NCBI RefSeq assembly: GCF_021390575.1
Contig: NZ_JAJEJQ010000002.1
Coordinates: 1,847,406 to 1,911,405, forward strand
Direction of reading: 5' to 3'
From: Paraburkholderia adhaesiva
Lineage (GTDB): Bacteria > Pseudomonadota > Gammaproteobacteria > Burkholderiales > Burkholderiaceae
DNA: 64,000 bases
Below are positions 17,189 through 25,735 of the stretch, piece after piece; the first letter of the stretch is position 1, and every line of letters begins with the position of its first letter. The translations under genes and the position numbers were made by a program. The notes beneath the pieces were generated by a model. It saw nothing but the letters and a program-made list of their open reading frames with translations, made no database searches and had not been told where the DNA came from.

Positions 17189-18437
17189 GTTGCCTCCCGA
17201 CCCATTGCGACCAAGCCGTGTGGGACGGCTGCATGCGCGGCGCGCTGTCGACCACACTCGGCACGGCCACAAGCGGGAATTGTTGAGCGATCAGGCGCAG
17301 CGACTGCACGGCGGGGCTGTTCATCAGCACGCTCACCGCCGGCACGCGCCAGGTCAGCCGGTCGACGAGATCGTTCGCGGTATAAGGAATGTCGCCGATG
17401 CCGCGGCCGCGCTTGTCCCAGCCGTAATAGTTGCTCCAGTAGTTGCCGGTCCACGCGACGTCATTCGCCGCGACGTAACGGATCTGCTCCTGGTTACGGA
17501 TGAAGTCGTTGCCGCTTACATTGTTCTCGTACGACCCGCCCCACAGATGCACGCCGACTTTGTTGTCCACAACGAGGTTGCCGCGCAACGTGTTGTATTC
17601 AGCGTCGTAAATGAACAAGCCGCGCTGGTTTCCGGCGACGACATTGTTTTCGATGACCGAATCCTGCAGCGTGCGCAGCATGATTCCGTGGTCGGTGTTA
17701 CCCCACACGCGATTGTTCTTCACGACCTGGTTGCGCGACTCCATGATCGCGAGGCCACCCCGGTTGTGATACACCTCGTTGCCGTCCCATACGTTGTAAT
17801 ACGAATTCATGTAATGCGTTCCGTAGCGGACGTTGTGAATCGAATTACCTTTGAAGAGCGCGTGCTGCGACACATCGACATAAATGCCGTCACGCGAATA
17901 GCTGATGGAGTTGCTGACGATCTGGGCGCCAGTCGTGTTGTAAAGCTCGATGCCGTTGCCGCGATCCGGAGAACGAAGGTCTCGTTTGCCGACGATAACG
18001 TTGTCGAGCACGCGCACGTCTGCTGAGTGTTCGATCCAGAGTCCGAACAGGTTGTAGACGAGCTCGCAATGGTCAATCTGGGCACGGTCGGCGCCGGGTT
18101 GCACATAGATACCGGCGTTCTGCGCGGTCAGGTTGGCACCGCTGTTCACGACCGCGAAACCGCTGATGGTCACGTCCGGCGCCGTAATGCGGATGACGTC
18201 GCCTGTGTTGTGTCCGTCGATCATCGGCAGGTCTTTGCCGCGCAGTGTGAGCGGCTTGCCGATCTTGAGATTCTCCGCGTAGCGTCCGCCAGAGACGACG
18301 ATGGTGTCGCCAGGCTTGGCCGCATCGATCGCTGCACCAATCCGCTCACCGGGATGCACGGTGAGTGTGGCGGCGGCGGCAGCGCGTACGAGCAGCATTG
18401 CAAGCGCGGGCACCACGACTAGTCGGAACTGCAGCAT
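17181..18437 (-). CDS. nosD: NosD, periplasmic beta-helix protein for NosZ maturation
   Basis: 418 residues with a signal peptide (cleavage near AAA-AT) and then a long right-handed beta-helix of CASH/PbH1 repeats. Examples are GIYVQPGADRAQIDHCE, GIELYNTTGAQIVSNSI, GIYVDVSQHALFKGNSI and GLFIYDAEYNTLRGN. NosD is the periplasmic part of the NosDFY complex and contacts NosL and NosZ during CuZ assembly. It is separated from nosZ by 112 bp that contain a strong hairpin. Confidence 0.95.
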   Translation of the reverse strand: MLQFRLVVVPALAMLLVRAAAAATLTVHPGERIGAAIDAAKPGDTIVVSGGRYAENLKIGKPLTLRGKDLPMIDGHNTGDVIRITAPDVTISGFAVVNSGANLTAQNAGIYVQPGADRAQIDHCELVYNLFGLWIEHSADVRVLDNVIVGKRDLRSPDRGNGIELYNTTGAQIVSNSISYSRDGIYVDVSQHALFKGNSIHNVRYGTHYMNSYYNVWDGNEVYHNRGGLAIMESRNQVVKNNRVWGNTDHGIMLRTLQDSVIENNVVAGNQRGLFIYDAEYNTLRGNLVVDNKVGVHLWGGSYENNVSGNDFIRNQEQIRYVAANDVAWTGNYWSNYYGWDKRGRGIGDIPYTANDLVDRLTWRVPAVSVLMNSPAVQSLRLIAQQFPLVAVPSVVDSAPRMQPSHTAWSQWVGRQHD

Positions 18438-18487
18438 TCTGAACTACCGGCGAAAGGTGTATTTCAATGTTCAAACGAGGCCGGTCG

Positions 18488-18523
18488 GGCGGGCCAGGGC
18501 ATACACCATTTCCCTGGCCCGCC
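18488..18523. terminator. Strong hairpin between nosZ and nosD (attenuator or mRNA stabiliser)
   Basis: GGCGGGCCAGGG (18488-18499) and CCCTGGCCCGCC (18512-18523) form a perfect 12-bp GC-rich stem with a 12-nt loop, just after the nosZ stop. No U-run follows on the minus strand. It may therefore be a partial terminator, or a 3' stabiliser that keeps nosZ mRNA more abundant than the nosDFYL part. Confidence 0.6.
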
Positions 18524-18549
18524 AGCGCCTCAACAACTGCGTTGACGCG

Positions 18550-20526
18550 TTACGCCTCCACGATCATCCGCGAGCGCATTTCAAGGTGCAGCGCGTGGCA
18601 GAAGTTCGTGCAGTAGCACCAGTACACGCCCGGCTTGTCAGCGATAAACGTGACCGACTGGGTTTGTTGCGGGTGCACGACGAAGTTGACGTTGTGGAAC
18701 GGGATTGCGAAGCCGTGCGTCAAGTCTTCGACCTTATCCAGGTTCGTCAGGATGATCGTGACTTCGTCGCCCTTCTTCACCGTCCACTCACGCAGACCGA
18801 ACGTCGGTGCCTGCGACGTCAGATGGACCGTCACCTTCTTGCCGTTACGCTCGACGCGGCAGTCCTTCGGGCTCTTGACGGCCAGAGGGAACTCGTTGAG
18901 GTCATAGATCTGACGCGTCTTGATGATGTCGCGGCGAACCATGATCGTGTCGTGCGGTTCCGGATACATCGGATGGTCGCCCACGAGCTTCATCTTGTCG
19001 CCGCTGATGTCGATCAGCTGACCGTTTTCCGGATGCAGCGGGCCGACCGGCAGATAACGGTCCTTCGAGAACTTGTTGTCCGAAACGAAGTACTGACCGT
19101 CCGGCTGATTCGTTTCGCCCATCGACGTGAAGCCGTGACCCGGCTGGTAGTGCACGTCGATACGGTCAACGACCACCTTCGCGTCCTTGTCGCCCTTGTA
19201 CGCCTTCATCGCCGCGTCGAGATCCCACTTGACGATCTGGCTGTCGAGGAACAGCGTGGTATAGACGAAGCCCTTGCCGTCGAAGCCCGTGTGCAGCGGT
19301 CCGAGACCGATTTCCGGCTCGGCGACGACTGCATCGCGCGGCTCTTTCAGACCACCGTCGAACCACTTGAGCATCAGTTCGTGCGAGATCACCGTGGCCG
19401 TCGGGGACAGCTTGCCGGCGCAGGCGTAGTACTTGCCATCCGGCGAGATGTTCACGCCGTGCGGGTTCTTCGGAACCGGAACGTAGGCGGTGAGCGCGGT
19501 CTTCGGGTCGGGGTTGCCGGCCTTCGTGCCGTCCACAACCGGCACCTTCGAATCGCCGACGTGGAAGAACTTGCCGTTCTTGACCGCTGCTTCGATGCGC
19601 GCGATGTTGAAGAACACGCAAGCGTCGCGTTCCGCCGACATCATGTCTTCGTAGTGGACGCCGCCTTCCGTGTTGTACTGATTCGAGCAGGCGAGCTTGC
19701 CGTCATACGAGGTGGCGACGAGGTCCATGTTGCCGTCGACGCGAACTTGCCAGCGCGGCTGCATCGTTTCAGCGTCGATACAGGTGAACAGGCAGCCGTA
19801 CTTCGTCGGATCGTTGAGATCGTGGCCGTTGTTCGGGAGCGGAATATGGAATTCGTTACCGCAGAACACGCGCGTCGTGTAGTTGATCTTGTCGTCAACC
19901 GGGTCACGCTTGTCCGGGAAAATGCCATGGAAACCCTGCACGTTCGGCAGCGTCGTCATCGCATCACATTCCATCGTGTCGAGACGCACACGCGCGATAC
20001 GCGCATTGATCTTGTCGTTGACGAAAATGTATTTGCCGTTGTACAGGCCGTCCGTGTACGACATGTGCACGTGGTGCGTGTCGCCGGTCATGTAGTTCAG
20101 CTGACCGTTCGGACGCGTGCCGATGATCTTCCGCGATTCGTTCGTGATGCCCCAGCCCGACATACAGTCGATGTTGAACACCGGAATCTTGCGGATTTCG
20201 CGGCCCGACGGGAAGCCGATGACGCGCAGGTCGCCCGAGTGCCCGCCGCTCGAAAAGCCGTAGTACGTATCGAGCTTGCCGGGATGCACTTCGTACTTAT
20301 CCCAGTTGATGGAGGAGTCAGCGCTCGCGCCGCTTGCGCCGCTGCCGGCATTGGCCGGCGCAGCGGCCGCGGTGTCGCCGCTGCCCTTGTTGCAGGCCGC
20401 CAGACCCAGTGAAAGGCTCGCGCCCGCCAGACCCGCAACCGCGGAAGAAGCGAGGAATCGACGACGCCCCGGGATTGCTGCCTTTTCAGATTCTTCTTTT
20501 GAGAATGTCATAACGCTCTCACTCAT
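18550..20526 (-). CDS. nosZ: Nitrous oxide reductase NosZ (clade I, Tat-exported)
   Basis: About 658 residues. It reduces N2O to N2 in the periplasm. The N terminus has a twin-arginine signal (GRRRFLASSAVAGLAGASL), the mark of clade I NosZ. The seven-bladed propeller carries CuZ histidines in DTHHVHMSYTDG, PHGVNISPDG, GPLHTGFDGKG and PGHGF. The C-terminal cupredoxin domain holds CuA in YWCYCTNFCHALHLEM, with a further ligand region at LTHGFAIPFHNVN. Starts at 20526 (ATG) or 20511 (ATG, slightly better SD GTGAGAG) are both possible. The gene heads the leftward nos-pet run and has a long upstream region with an FNR/Dnr-type box. Confidence 0.97.
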   Translation of the reverse strand: MSESVMTFSKEESEKAAIPGRRRFLASSAVAGLAGASLSLGLAACNKGSGDTAAAAPANAGSGASGASADSSINWDKYEVHPGKLDTYYGFSSGGHSGDLRVIGFPSGREIRKIPVFNIDCMSGWGITNESRKIIGTRPNGQLNYMTGDTHHVHMSYTDGLYNGKYIFVNDKINARIARVRLDTMECDAMTTLPNVQGFHGIFPDKRDPVDDKINYTTRVFCGNEFHIPLPNNGHDLNDPTKYGCLFTCIDAETMQPRWQVRVDGNMDLVATSYDGKLACSNQYNTEGGVHYEDMMSAERDACVFFNIARIEAAVKNGKFFHVGDSKVPVVDGTKAGNPDPKTALTAYVPVPKNPHGVNISPDGKYYACAGKLSPTATVISHELMLKWFDGGLKEPRDAVVAEPEIGLGPLHTGFDGKGFVYTTLFLDSQIVKWDLDAAMKAYKGDKDAKVVVDRIDVHYQPGHGFTSMGETNQPDGQYFVSDNKFSKDRYLPVGPLHPENGQLIDISGDKMKLVGDHPMYPEPHDTIMVRRDIIKTRQIYDLNEFPLAVKSPKDCRVERNGKKVTVHLTSQAPTFGLREWTVKKGDEVTIILTNLDKVEDLTHGFAIPFHNVNFVVHPQQTQSVTFIADKPGVYWCYCTNFCHALHLEMRSRMIVEA

Positions 20527-20751
20527 CAATTCGTTTCAACTTCGACCTATCGTCTCGACACCAGAGAAGAAGGATTTCTCAGCGTCGAGGTACCTATCCA
20601 CACTCCAAACCTATGCAGATTGATAACTCTGTTTCGTTACCCTCCCTTGCAAGTAAGGGCCATCGTTATCCCATTAACGGGCGGAAGAATATCTTGCAGG
20701 CACGTAGTGTGGCGTAGCGACCGTCGACACGACTTGACTTATCTTAATAAA

Positions 20752-20769
20752 AGATGCGCCTTAGATGCG
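20752..20769. promoter_or_regulatory. AGATGCG direct repeat, possible NsrR-type half-sites
   Basis: Two AGATGCG heptamers at 20752-20758 and 20763-20769, 11 bp apart, about 235 bp upstream of the nosZ start. The 11-bp phasing puts both on one face of the helix. The link to the NsrR-like protein at 7425 is speculative. Confidence 0.25.
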
Positions 20770-20833
20770 ACATTTATGAGCCCTGTGGCGATCCGTCGCG
20801 ACACCCATCCAACAGTGCGTCAATCCGCCCAGA

Positions 20834-20847
20834 TTGATGTGAATCAA
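20834..20847. promoter_or_regulatory. FNR/Dnr-type binding box TTGAT-GTGA-ATCAA
   Basis: A perfect match to TTGAT-N4-ATCAA, the binding site of FNR, ANR, Dnr and Nnr regulators. It lies ~100 bp upstream of the apbE-like start and ~310 bp upstream of nosZ. It is therefore closest to the rightward unit but could serve both. The Dnr-like protein encoded at 6349-7029 has the matching E..SR recognition helix. Confidence 0.8.
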
Positions 20848-20945
20848 ACGGGTGTATAACCATCCCGAAAATCGTAACGACGAGTCAGAGCAGCGAATCA
20901 GATTGCCAGTCTGCCGAGCGTAAAACTGTCTGGAGTATTGGCAAA

Positions 20946-22007
20946 TTGTTCACTCACCGAAGAATCCTCCTGATCTCGCTGGCCGTATTTTTTGCCATCT
21001 CCGCCGGACTCTGGGCAACGCTCCGGGCGCCGGCGGTCTACGTTCAAGGCACTTACGTTTTTGGCACTCGCGTGCAGTTGGCGCTCTATGGCGTACCGCT
21101 CGATCAGGCGCAGCAGGACACCAACGCGGTCTTCGCGCACTTCCAGACCATGCATCGCCAGATGCACGCGTGGCAGCCCTCGGAGGTCACCCGGCTCAAC
21201 CACAGCATCGCGATGGGTGAGCCATTCCAGGCGTCGGCGGACCTGGCGCAGATACTTCGCGCGGCGCGGCAGCTGTCACTCGATACAAACGGATTGTTCG
21301 ATCCCGGTATCGGCAAGCTCATTCGGCTGTGGGGATTTCAGGCCGATCAATTCGACGTGAAGCCGCCGTCGCGCGACGCGGTGCAGCGCGTGTCGGCCCG
21401 TCACGCCAGCATCGCGGACCTCGATATCTCGCCGTCCGGTGTCATCAGAAGTGCAAACCGTGATGTCGCGATCGATTTCGGCGGATACGCAAAGGGTTGG
21501 TCTCTCGATGACGCCGCCGCGATACTGAAACAGCGCGGTGTGGAAAATGCATTGATCGACGTGGGCGGCAACCTGCTCGCGCTCGGAAGCAAGGGCGGAA
21601 CGCCCTGGCAAGTCGGCATCCAGGACCCGCGCAAGCCGGGTTCACTCGCGACGCTCGACCTGCGCGACGGCGAAGCGATCGGCACGAGCGGCGACTACGA
21701 ACGATTCTTCGAGTCCAATGGTGTGCGCTATTGCCACATCCTCGATCCGCGCACTGGTTTTCCCGCCACGCAGAGCGAGTCGGTCACGGTGCTCGTCAAG
21801 CCCGGTCCGCATGCGGGTGCCTTGTCCGATGGCGCAAGCAAGCCACCGTTCATAGCCGGTTCTGCGGCGGCGATGTCGCTTGCGCACAAGATCGGCGTCG
21901 AGGCAGTGCTGATGGTCGACTCTCAGGGGCGCGTGTGGGCGTCCGCGCCAATGATGGCGCGAGTGCATTTCGCGGATCCATCGCTGCGCCCCACGCTACT
22001 CAATTGA
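20946..22007 (+). CDS. ApbE/NosX-type FMN transferase
   Basis: 353 residues with an N-terminal membrane anchor or signal (ILLISLAVFFAISAGLW). The ApbE family transfers FMN from FAD to a Thr in target flavoproteins. Visible family motifs are GLFDPGIGKLIRLWGF, DFGGYAKGWSLDDA, IDVGGNLLALG and ILDPRTGFPA. The natural target in this cluster is the SGATVT motif of NosR, so this is the likely NosX. The first usable start is TTG 20946, with TGGAG about 10 nt upstream. It is the first gene of a rightward unit with an ABC exporter and tatA. Confidence 0.88.
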   Translation: MFTHRRILLISLAVFFAISAGLWATLRAPAVYVQGTYVFGTRVQLALYGVPLDQAQQDTNAVFAHFQTMHRQMHAWQPSEVTRLNHSIAMGEPFQASADLAQILRAARQLSLDTNGLFDPGIGKLIRLWGFQADQFDVKPPSRDAVQRVSARHASIADLDISPSGVIRSANRDVAIDFGGYAKGWSLDDAAAILKQRGVENALIDVGGNLLALGSKGGTPWQVGIQDPRKPGSLATLDLRDGEAIGTSGDYERFFESNGVRYCHILDPRTGFPATQSESVTVLVKPGPHAGALSDGASKPPFIAGSAAAMSLAHKIGVEAVLMVDSQGRVWASAPMMARVHFADPSLRPTLLN

Positions 22008-22025
22008 ACGGTCAGTATCTCCACC

Positions 22026-22991
22026 ATGGCGGACGCACCCAGCATCGACCTGCGCAACGTGAGCTTCAGCCGCGGCGATCGCGCCATTCTCAACGACGTC
22101 AGCATGACGGTCGGGAGCGCCGGACTCGTGGGGATCGTTGGATTTAACGGCGCGGGCAAAACAACGCTGCTCTCGCTTCTGGCCACGCTCGCCGCACCGG
22201 ACAGTGGGAGCATCTTCATCGACGGTATCGACGCCATCGCAACGCCAGCGCAAGTGCGTTCGAAGATCGGTGTCGTGTTTCAGGAATCCGCGCTGGAACC
22301 GCGTCTGAGCGCACACGACAATTTGCGTTTCATCGCGCAATGCCAGGGATTGAGGGGCCGGACTGCGCGGCAGCGCGTCGATGAGTTGCTGACGTCACTC
22401 GGGCTCGAAGCGCTCGCGGCAACACGGGTTCAGTGCCTCTCCGGCGGCCAGCGCCGTCGACTGGAACTCGCGCGCGCACTTATCGCGCGGCCGCGTGTGC
22501 TGTTGCTCGACGAACCTACGCTTGGCCTCGATGCCTCCGCACGACATGCTTTCTGGTCCGAAATCAGAACGCTCGTCGGCGACGGCCATACCGTCCTGTG
22601 CTCGACACACCATGCCGACGAGGCAAGCGACGCAGATCGCGTCATCGTGATGCATCAGGGAAGCGTGCTCGCGGATGGCCCGTGGCGGACACTGTGCGCC
22701 AATATTCCCGGCACGATCCGGCTGGACGTGCCCAACAGCGAAGACGCGCGCCGCTGGCTTGGCGATGAAGGGTATGCAGCAACCGTCCGCGAAGATGGCG
22801 TCGAGATTTCGGTCGCTAACCCGCAGGCCGCACTGCCCGCACTGCTGCAACGCATACCGTGCAGCGTCTCCCGCGCGGAAGTCGACTCGCCCAGGCTCAC
22901 GGACATCGTCGAACACTGGAGCCGTGTGCGCCATAGCGAACCACGCCGCGCAATCCGCATGACCCACGCGACTGGAAGGGCATACGCATGA
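22026..22991 (+). CDS. ABC transporter ATP-binding protein (exporter type)
   Basis: 321 residues: Walker A GFNGAGKTT, Q-loop VVFQESALEPRLS, signature CLSGGQRRRLELARAL, Walker B VLLLDEPTLGLD and switch STHHADEA. This is the DrrA/NatA-type layout used with ABC-2 permeases. The C-terminal ~90 residues form the usual accessory domain. The stop overlaps the permease start by 4 bp. It is clearly distinct from NosF, so the unit contains a second ABC system of unknown substrate beside the nos genes. Heme, copper or sulfur handling for NosZ or NosR is possible, but nothing in the sequence proves it. Confidence 0.9.
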   Translation: MADAPSIDLRNVSFSRGDRAILNDVSMTVGSAGLVGIVGFNGAGKTTLLSLLATLAAPDSGSIFIDGIDAIATPAQVRSKIGVVFQESALEPRLSAHDNLRFIAQCQGLRGRTARQRVDELLTSLGLEALAATRVQCLSGGQRRRLELARALIARPRVLLLDEPTLGLDASARHAFWSEIRTLVGDGHTVLCSTHHADEASDADRVIVMHQGSVLADGPWRTLCANIPGTIRLDVPNSEDARRWLGDEGYAATVREDGVEISVANPQAALPALLQRIPCSVSRAEVDSPRLTDIVEHWSRVRHSEPRRAIRMTHATGRAYA

Positions 22992-23728
22992 GCAACGTGC
23001 TCGCGATCGTGTGGTTCGACCTGAAGCGGTTCTGGGCGTCGCCGTTGCGGATCGCGTTCGGCCTCACGCAACCGCTGCTGTATCTGTTCGTTCTGGGCGC
23101 CGCGCTCAGGAGCGGCACATACGCGGAGGTCAGCGGCTATCAGGCGTACATCTTTCCGGGCGTGGTCGGCCTTTCGTTGATGTTCACGGCCATCTCAGCC
23201 GCAGTCGGCATCGTGCACGACCGGCAAACCGGTCTTTTAAACGCTCTGCTCGTCTCACCGGTGAGGCGCTCCGAGATCGCGGCTGGCAAGATCGGCGCCG
23301 GTGCGGTCGTCGCGTGGGTGCAAAGCATGCTGCTGCTCCCCTTTTCGCCGACGGTCGGCATCGGTGTAACTTTTCCGCACCTCGTCCTCCTTGTCATGGC
23401 AATGGCGCTTGCCTCACTCGCCTTCTCGGCACTCGGCCTCGCGCTCGCGCTGCCGTTCCAGTCGGTGATCGTATTTCCAGTCGTGTCGAATACGCTGCTG
23501 CTGCCCATGTTTTTCCTTTCGGGCGCGCTCTACCCACTCGATCTCGCGCCCGACTGGATCCGGCTTGCCGCCGTATTCGACCCCGCCGCTTATGCCGTCG
23601 ATTTGATGCGCGGGGTTTTAACAACGCAGTTCGTAGTCCCGCCGGCACGCTCAGTGGCAACACTCGCGGCCTGTCTGATCGCGGCGGGCTGGCTCGTCGT
23701 GCGCAGGATCAGTCGGCGCAATGCGTAA
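22988..23728 (+). CDS. ABC-2 type permease
   Basis: 246 residues with six predicted transmembrane helices and the ABC-2 features SGYQAYIFPGVVGLSLMF, a cytoplasmic RQTGLLNALLVSPV loop, and the C-terminal LYPLDLAPDWIR motif before the last helices. It pairs with the overlapping ATPase gene to form an exporter-type transporter. The substrate is unknown. Confidence 0.9.
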   Translation: MSNVLAIVWFDLKRFWASPLRIAFGLTQPLLYLFVLGAALRSGTYAEVSGYQAYIFPGVVGLSLMFTAISAAVGIVHDRQTGLLNALLVSPVRRSEIAAGKIGAGAVVAWVQSMLLLPFSPTVGIGVTFPHLVLLVMAMALASLAFSALGLALALPFQSVIVFPVVSNTLLLPMFFLSGALYPLDLAPDWIRLAAVFDPAAYAVDLMRGVLTTQFVVPPARSVATLAACLIAAGWLVVRRISRRNA

Positions 23729-23753
23729 TCGTGTGAATTAAAGGAGAGTTTCC

Positions 23754-23975
23754 ATGGGTGAATTCAGTATCTGGCACTGGCTTATCGTCTTGTTGATCGT
23801 GGCGCTGGTGTTCGGCACGAAGAAGCTACGCAATATAGGCGGCGATCTTGGCGGCGCTGTGAAGAGCTTCAAGGACGGAATGCGCGAGGGTGAGGCGCCG
23901 GCGCAGCACGGCGAACTGGTGCACGCCGATGTCGTCGATGTCAACGCGAAAGAAGCGGTGCGCAGCGCGCAGTAA
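23754..23975 (+). CDS. TatA/TatE-type twin-arginine translocase subunit
   Basis: 73 residues: a single N-terminal transmembrane helix (IWHWLIVLLIVALVFG), the hinge FGTKKLRNIGGDLGGAVKSF and a short acidic amphipathic tail. This matches TatA/TatE. GGAGAG precedes ATG 23754. A lone tatA beside nosZ makes sense because folded NosZ is exported through Tat. tatB and tatC are not in the window and would be supplied from elsewhere. Confidence 0.93.
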   Translation: MGEFSIWHWLIVLLIVALVFGTKKLRNIGGDLGGAVKSFKDGMREGEAPAQHGELVHADVVDVNAKEAVRSAQ

Positions 23976-24535
23976 TGTCGATGATGCGTGACGCGCGCGA
24001 GCGTGGACGGATTTCGTGCTATCGCGCGTGTGGACTATAAAATCCGCGCGTTTGGGTAGCGCAGCACGTGACGCCTTTTGTTCACCACGGGAAGCTCAGT
24101 CAGCAAACCGGGGGAAGGCAAATGCTTGCCGCATCTACGGCGCTGGTGTCCCATGCTTCATCCCCTGCGTCCGCGTCGATCGAGAATATCCCGCCGAAAC
24201 GGCGAGTGTTGAACCGCTCGCCAACAATCATCGCGTGCATGCTCTATGGCGCGACCTGCGGCTTGAGGCTGACCATCGCACTGCTGACGGGCGGCAACAC
24301 GGCGAGCACGCGCCAGGACGCGCGTTGTCCGGCTTCGATGCGCTCTGACGTCGTGAGGATTATGGCGTGCGGACTTCCGCCTGTGACGTGCTTCCCGAAT
24401 CAGGCTGCCACAACTTGCCACGCTCGCGGGTCGTCCGCCCGCGAGTGACGACGGGCTCTGCATTCGTTGGCGGCATAAGCGCTTCTGGTTATATCGAACG
24501 CTACTCCAGCCACGATCGCTATCGCGGCAAAACCT
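23976..24535. other. Gene-poor region after tatA, contains repeat copy 1
   Basis: 560 bp between tatA and the first porin. It contains copy 1 of the 123-bp repeat at 24000-24122. Open frames in the rest are not convincing. This is where denitrification genes end and accessory catabolic genes begin. Confidence 0.5.
24000..24122 (+). repeat. 123-bp dispersed repeat, copy 1
   Basis: Aligned without gaps to 35583-35705 with seven mismatches (94% identity). The core contains a hairpin-forming part: CGCG, then GGA-ctataaaa-TCC, then GCGCG. It lies downstream of porin 1, which is on the opposite strand. It may be a fragment of a mobile element or a structured repeat family. No transposase sequence adjoins it. 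Confidence 0.75.
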
Positions 24536-25735
24536 CTAGAAGTAGTGACGGAAGCCCACTGTCGCGCCGAACTGTGTAGTGCTGATGGTCGGCGCCTGCC
24601 CGTTGACGCCCACGAGCTGCGCGCCCACGAGGCCGTCGCGGTAGACCGCATAGTCGACTTCCGCGTACAGCATGGAGCGCTTCGACAGACTGTAGCCGGC
24701 GATCGCCTGGAATTGCCGCGCGTGGCCGTCGAAGTCCGACGTATAGCCGGACTGCGTGGTCCACCAGGTGTTGATCGCGGCGGTCAGCGTCGGCGAGATT
24801 TTGTAGGTGAGTCCAAACAGCCCCATTTTTCGCTTGTTGAATCCACCAGGCTGCGTCGGATCGACGACCTGTATCGGCGAGATGATGCCGAGCCCCGCGA
24901 GATCGATCGGGCTGAACGGACCGTTCGAGAACGAAGTGAAGTTGTTGTCGCGTGCGTTCTCGATATAGCCGGCGTTGAAGGTTGCATTGCCGAGCGTCAC
25001 CGAACCGCCGACGGTGTAGATGTCGAACTTTGCATGGCTGTTGTCGTCCCAACTGCGCAGGAACGACGCGCCGAACGTGAACGGTCCCTTGTCGGGTGCA
25101 TAGGCGACGCCCGCGCCTGTCTGGCTGCCCTGCGTGCCGCTGCCCGCGTGCCCGCCGAGCGCGTATTGGGCGAGCACGTAAAGGTCGCCGAACTGCGCGC
25201 CATACTGGACCATGTTGCTCGTGCGCGCGGCTGCCAGCATGGTCATTTCCGGTTTGAACAGGTTGAAGTACGGATCCTGCGGACCGGCCCACAGATTCGA
25301 TCCATACGCGAGCGACACCGTCTCGAACGCGACGTTGTACTGCCGACCGAGCATCAGTTCGCCGAACTTCTGTGACACAAGTCCCACATAGGCAACCTGG
25401 AAGAAGTTGTCCGAACCCGCCGGTACGATGCTGCCGGTGTTCGGCCCGAAGTGGCTCTCGAGCTGGAACTGGACCTGCAGGTCGGTATCGATCTGCTCCT
25501 GGCCCTTGAGACCCCAGTAGCTCTCAGTCAGTCCGCCCCCGTCGGTCATCGACACCTTCCTGCCCGTCGACACCGGCATGCCGTCTGGCCCGTAGCTCAC
25601 GCCGTGCGTTTCATAGCGAATGCCTGCGTCGAGCACGCCATACAGCGTGACGCTGCTTTGTGCGTGTGCTGTTACACCGGCGAGTGTCATCGCCGCGCAG
25701 CACGCCACCCGGATACTTTCTTTTCGTTTATTCAT
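24536..25735 (-). CDS. Gram-negative porin 1
   Basis: 399 residues, signal peptide ending AHA-QSSVTLYGVLDAG, which is the standard start of Burkholderiales trimeric porins. Alternating beta strands follow (16-strand barrel expected) with Gly/Tyr-rich turns, and the protein ends GATVGFRHYF with the C-terminal Phe required by the Bam machinery. It lies at the downstream end of the kinase-aldolase-aminotransferase-MFS group and may admit its substrate, although the 250-bp gap allows separate expression. Confidence 0.95.
   Translation of the reverse strand: MNKRKESIRVACCAAMTLAGVTAHAQSSVTLYGVLDAGIRYETHGVSYGPDGMPVSTGRKVSMTDGGGLTESYWGLKGQEQIDTDLQVQFQLESHFGPNTGSIVPAGSDNFFQVAYVGLVSQKFGELMLGRQYNVAFETVSLAYGSNLWAGPQDPYFNLFKPEMTMLAAARTSNMVQYGAQFGDLYVLAQYALGGHAGSGTQGSQTGAGVAYAPDKGPFTFGASFLRSWDDNSHAKFDIYTVGGSVTLGNATFNAGYIENARDNNFTSFSNGPFSPIDLAGLGIISPIQVVDPTQPGGFNKRKMGLFGLTYKISPTLTAAINTWWTTQSGYTSDFDGHARQFQAIAGYSLSKRSMLYAEVDYAVYRDGLVGAQLVGVNGQAPTISTTQFGATVGFRHYF

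Larger units (their letters stand above)
20530..20945. other. nosZ-apbE divergent promoter region
   Basis: About 415 bp between divergent nosZ and the apbE-like gene. It holds the FNR/Dnr-type box at 20834-20847 and a direct repeat AGATGCG-cctt-AGATGCG at 20752-20769. The repeat loosely resembles NsrR half-sites (AAGATGCATTT). No open frame is convincing. Confidence 0.55.

Noticed and set aside
18301..20412. A 703-codon open frame antisense to nosZ and nosD
   Set aside because: It mirrors the high-GC codon structure of nosZ, has low-complexity R/H/V-rich sequence, and crosses the nosZ-nosD gap. nosZ itself is unambiguous.
20446..20470. A Sec signal peptide for NosZ
   Set aside because: The RRRFL twin-arginine motif followed by a mildly hydrophobic stretch fits Tat export, supported by the nearby tatA gene.
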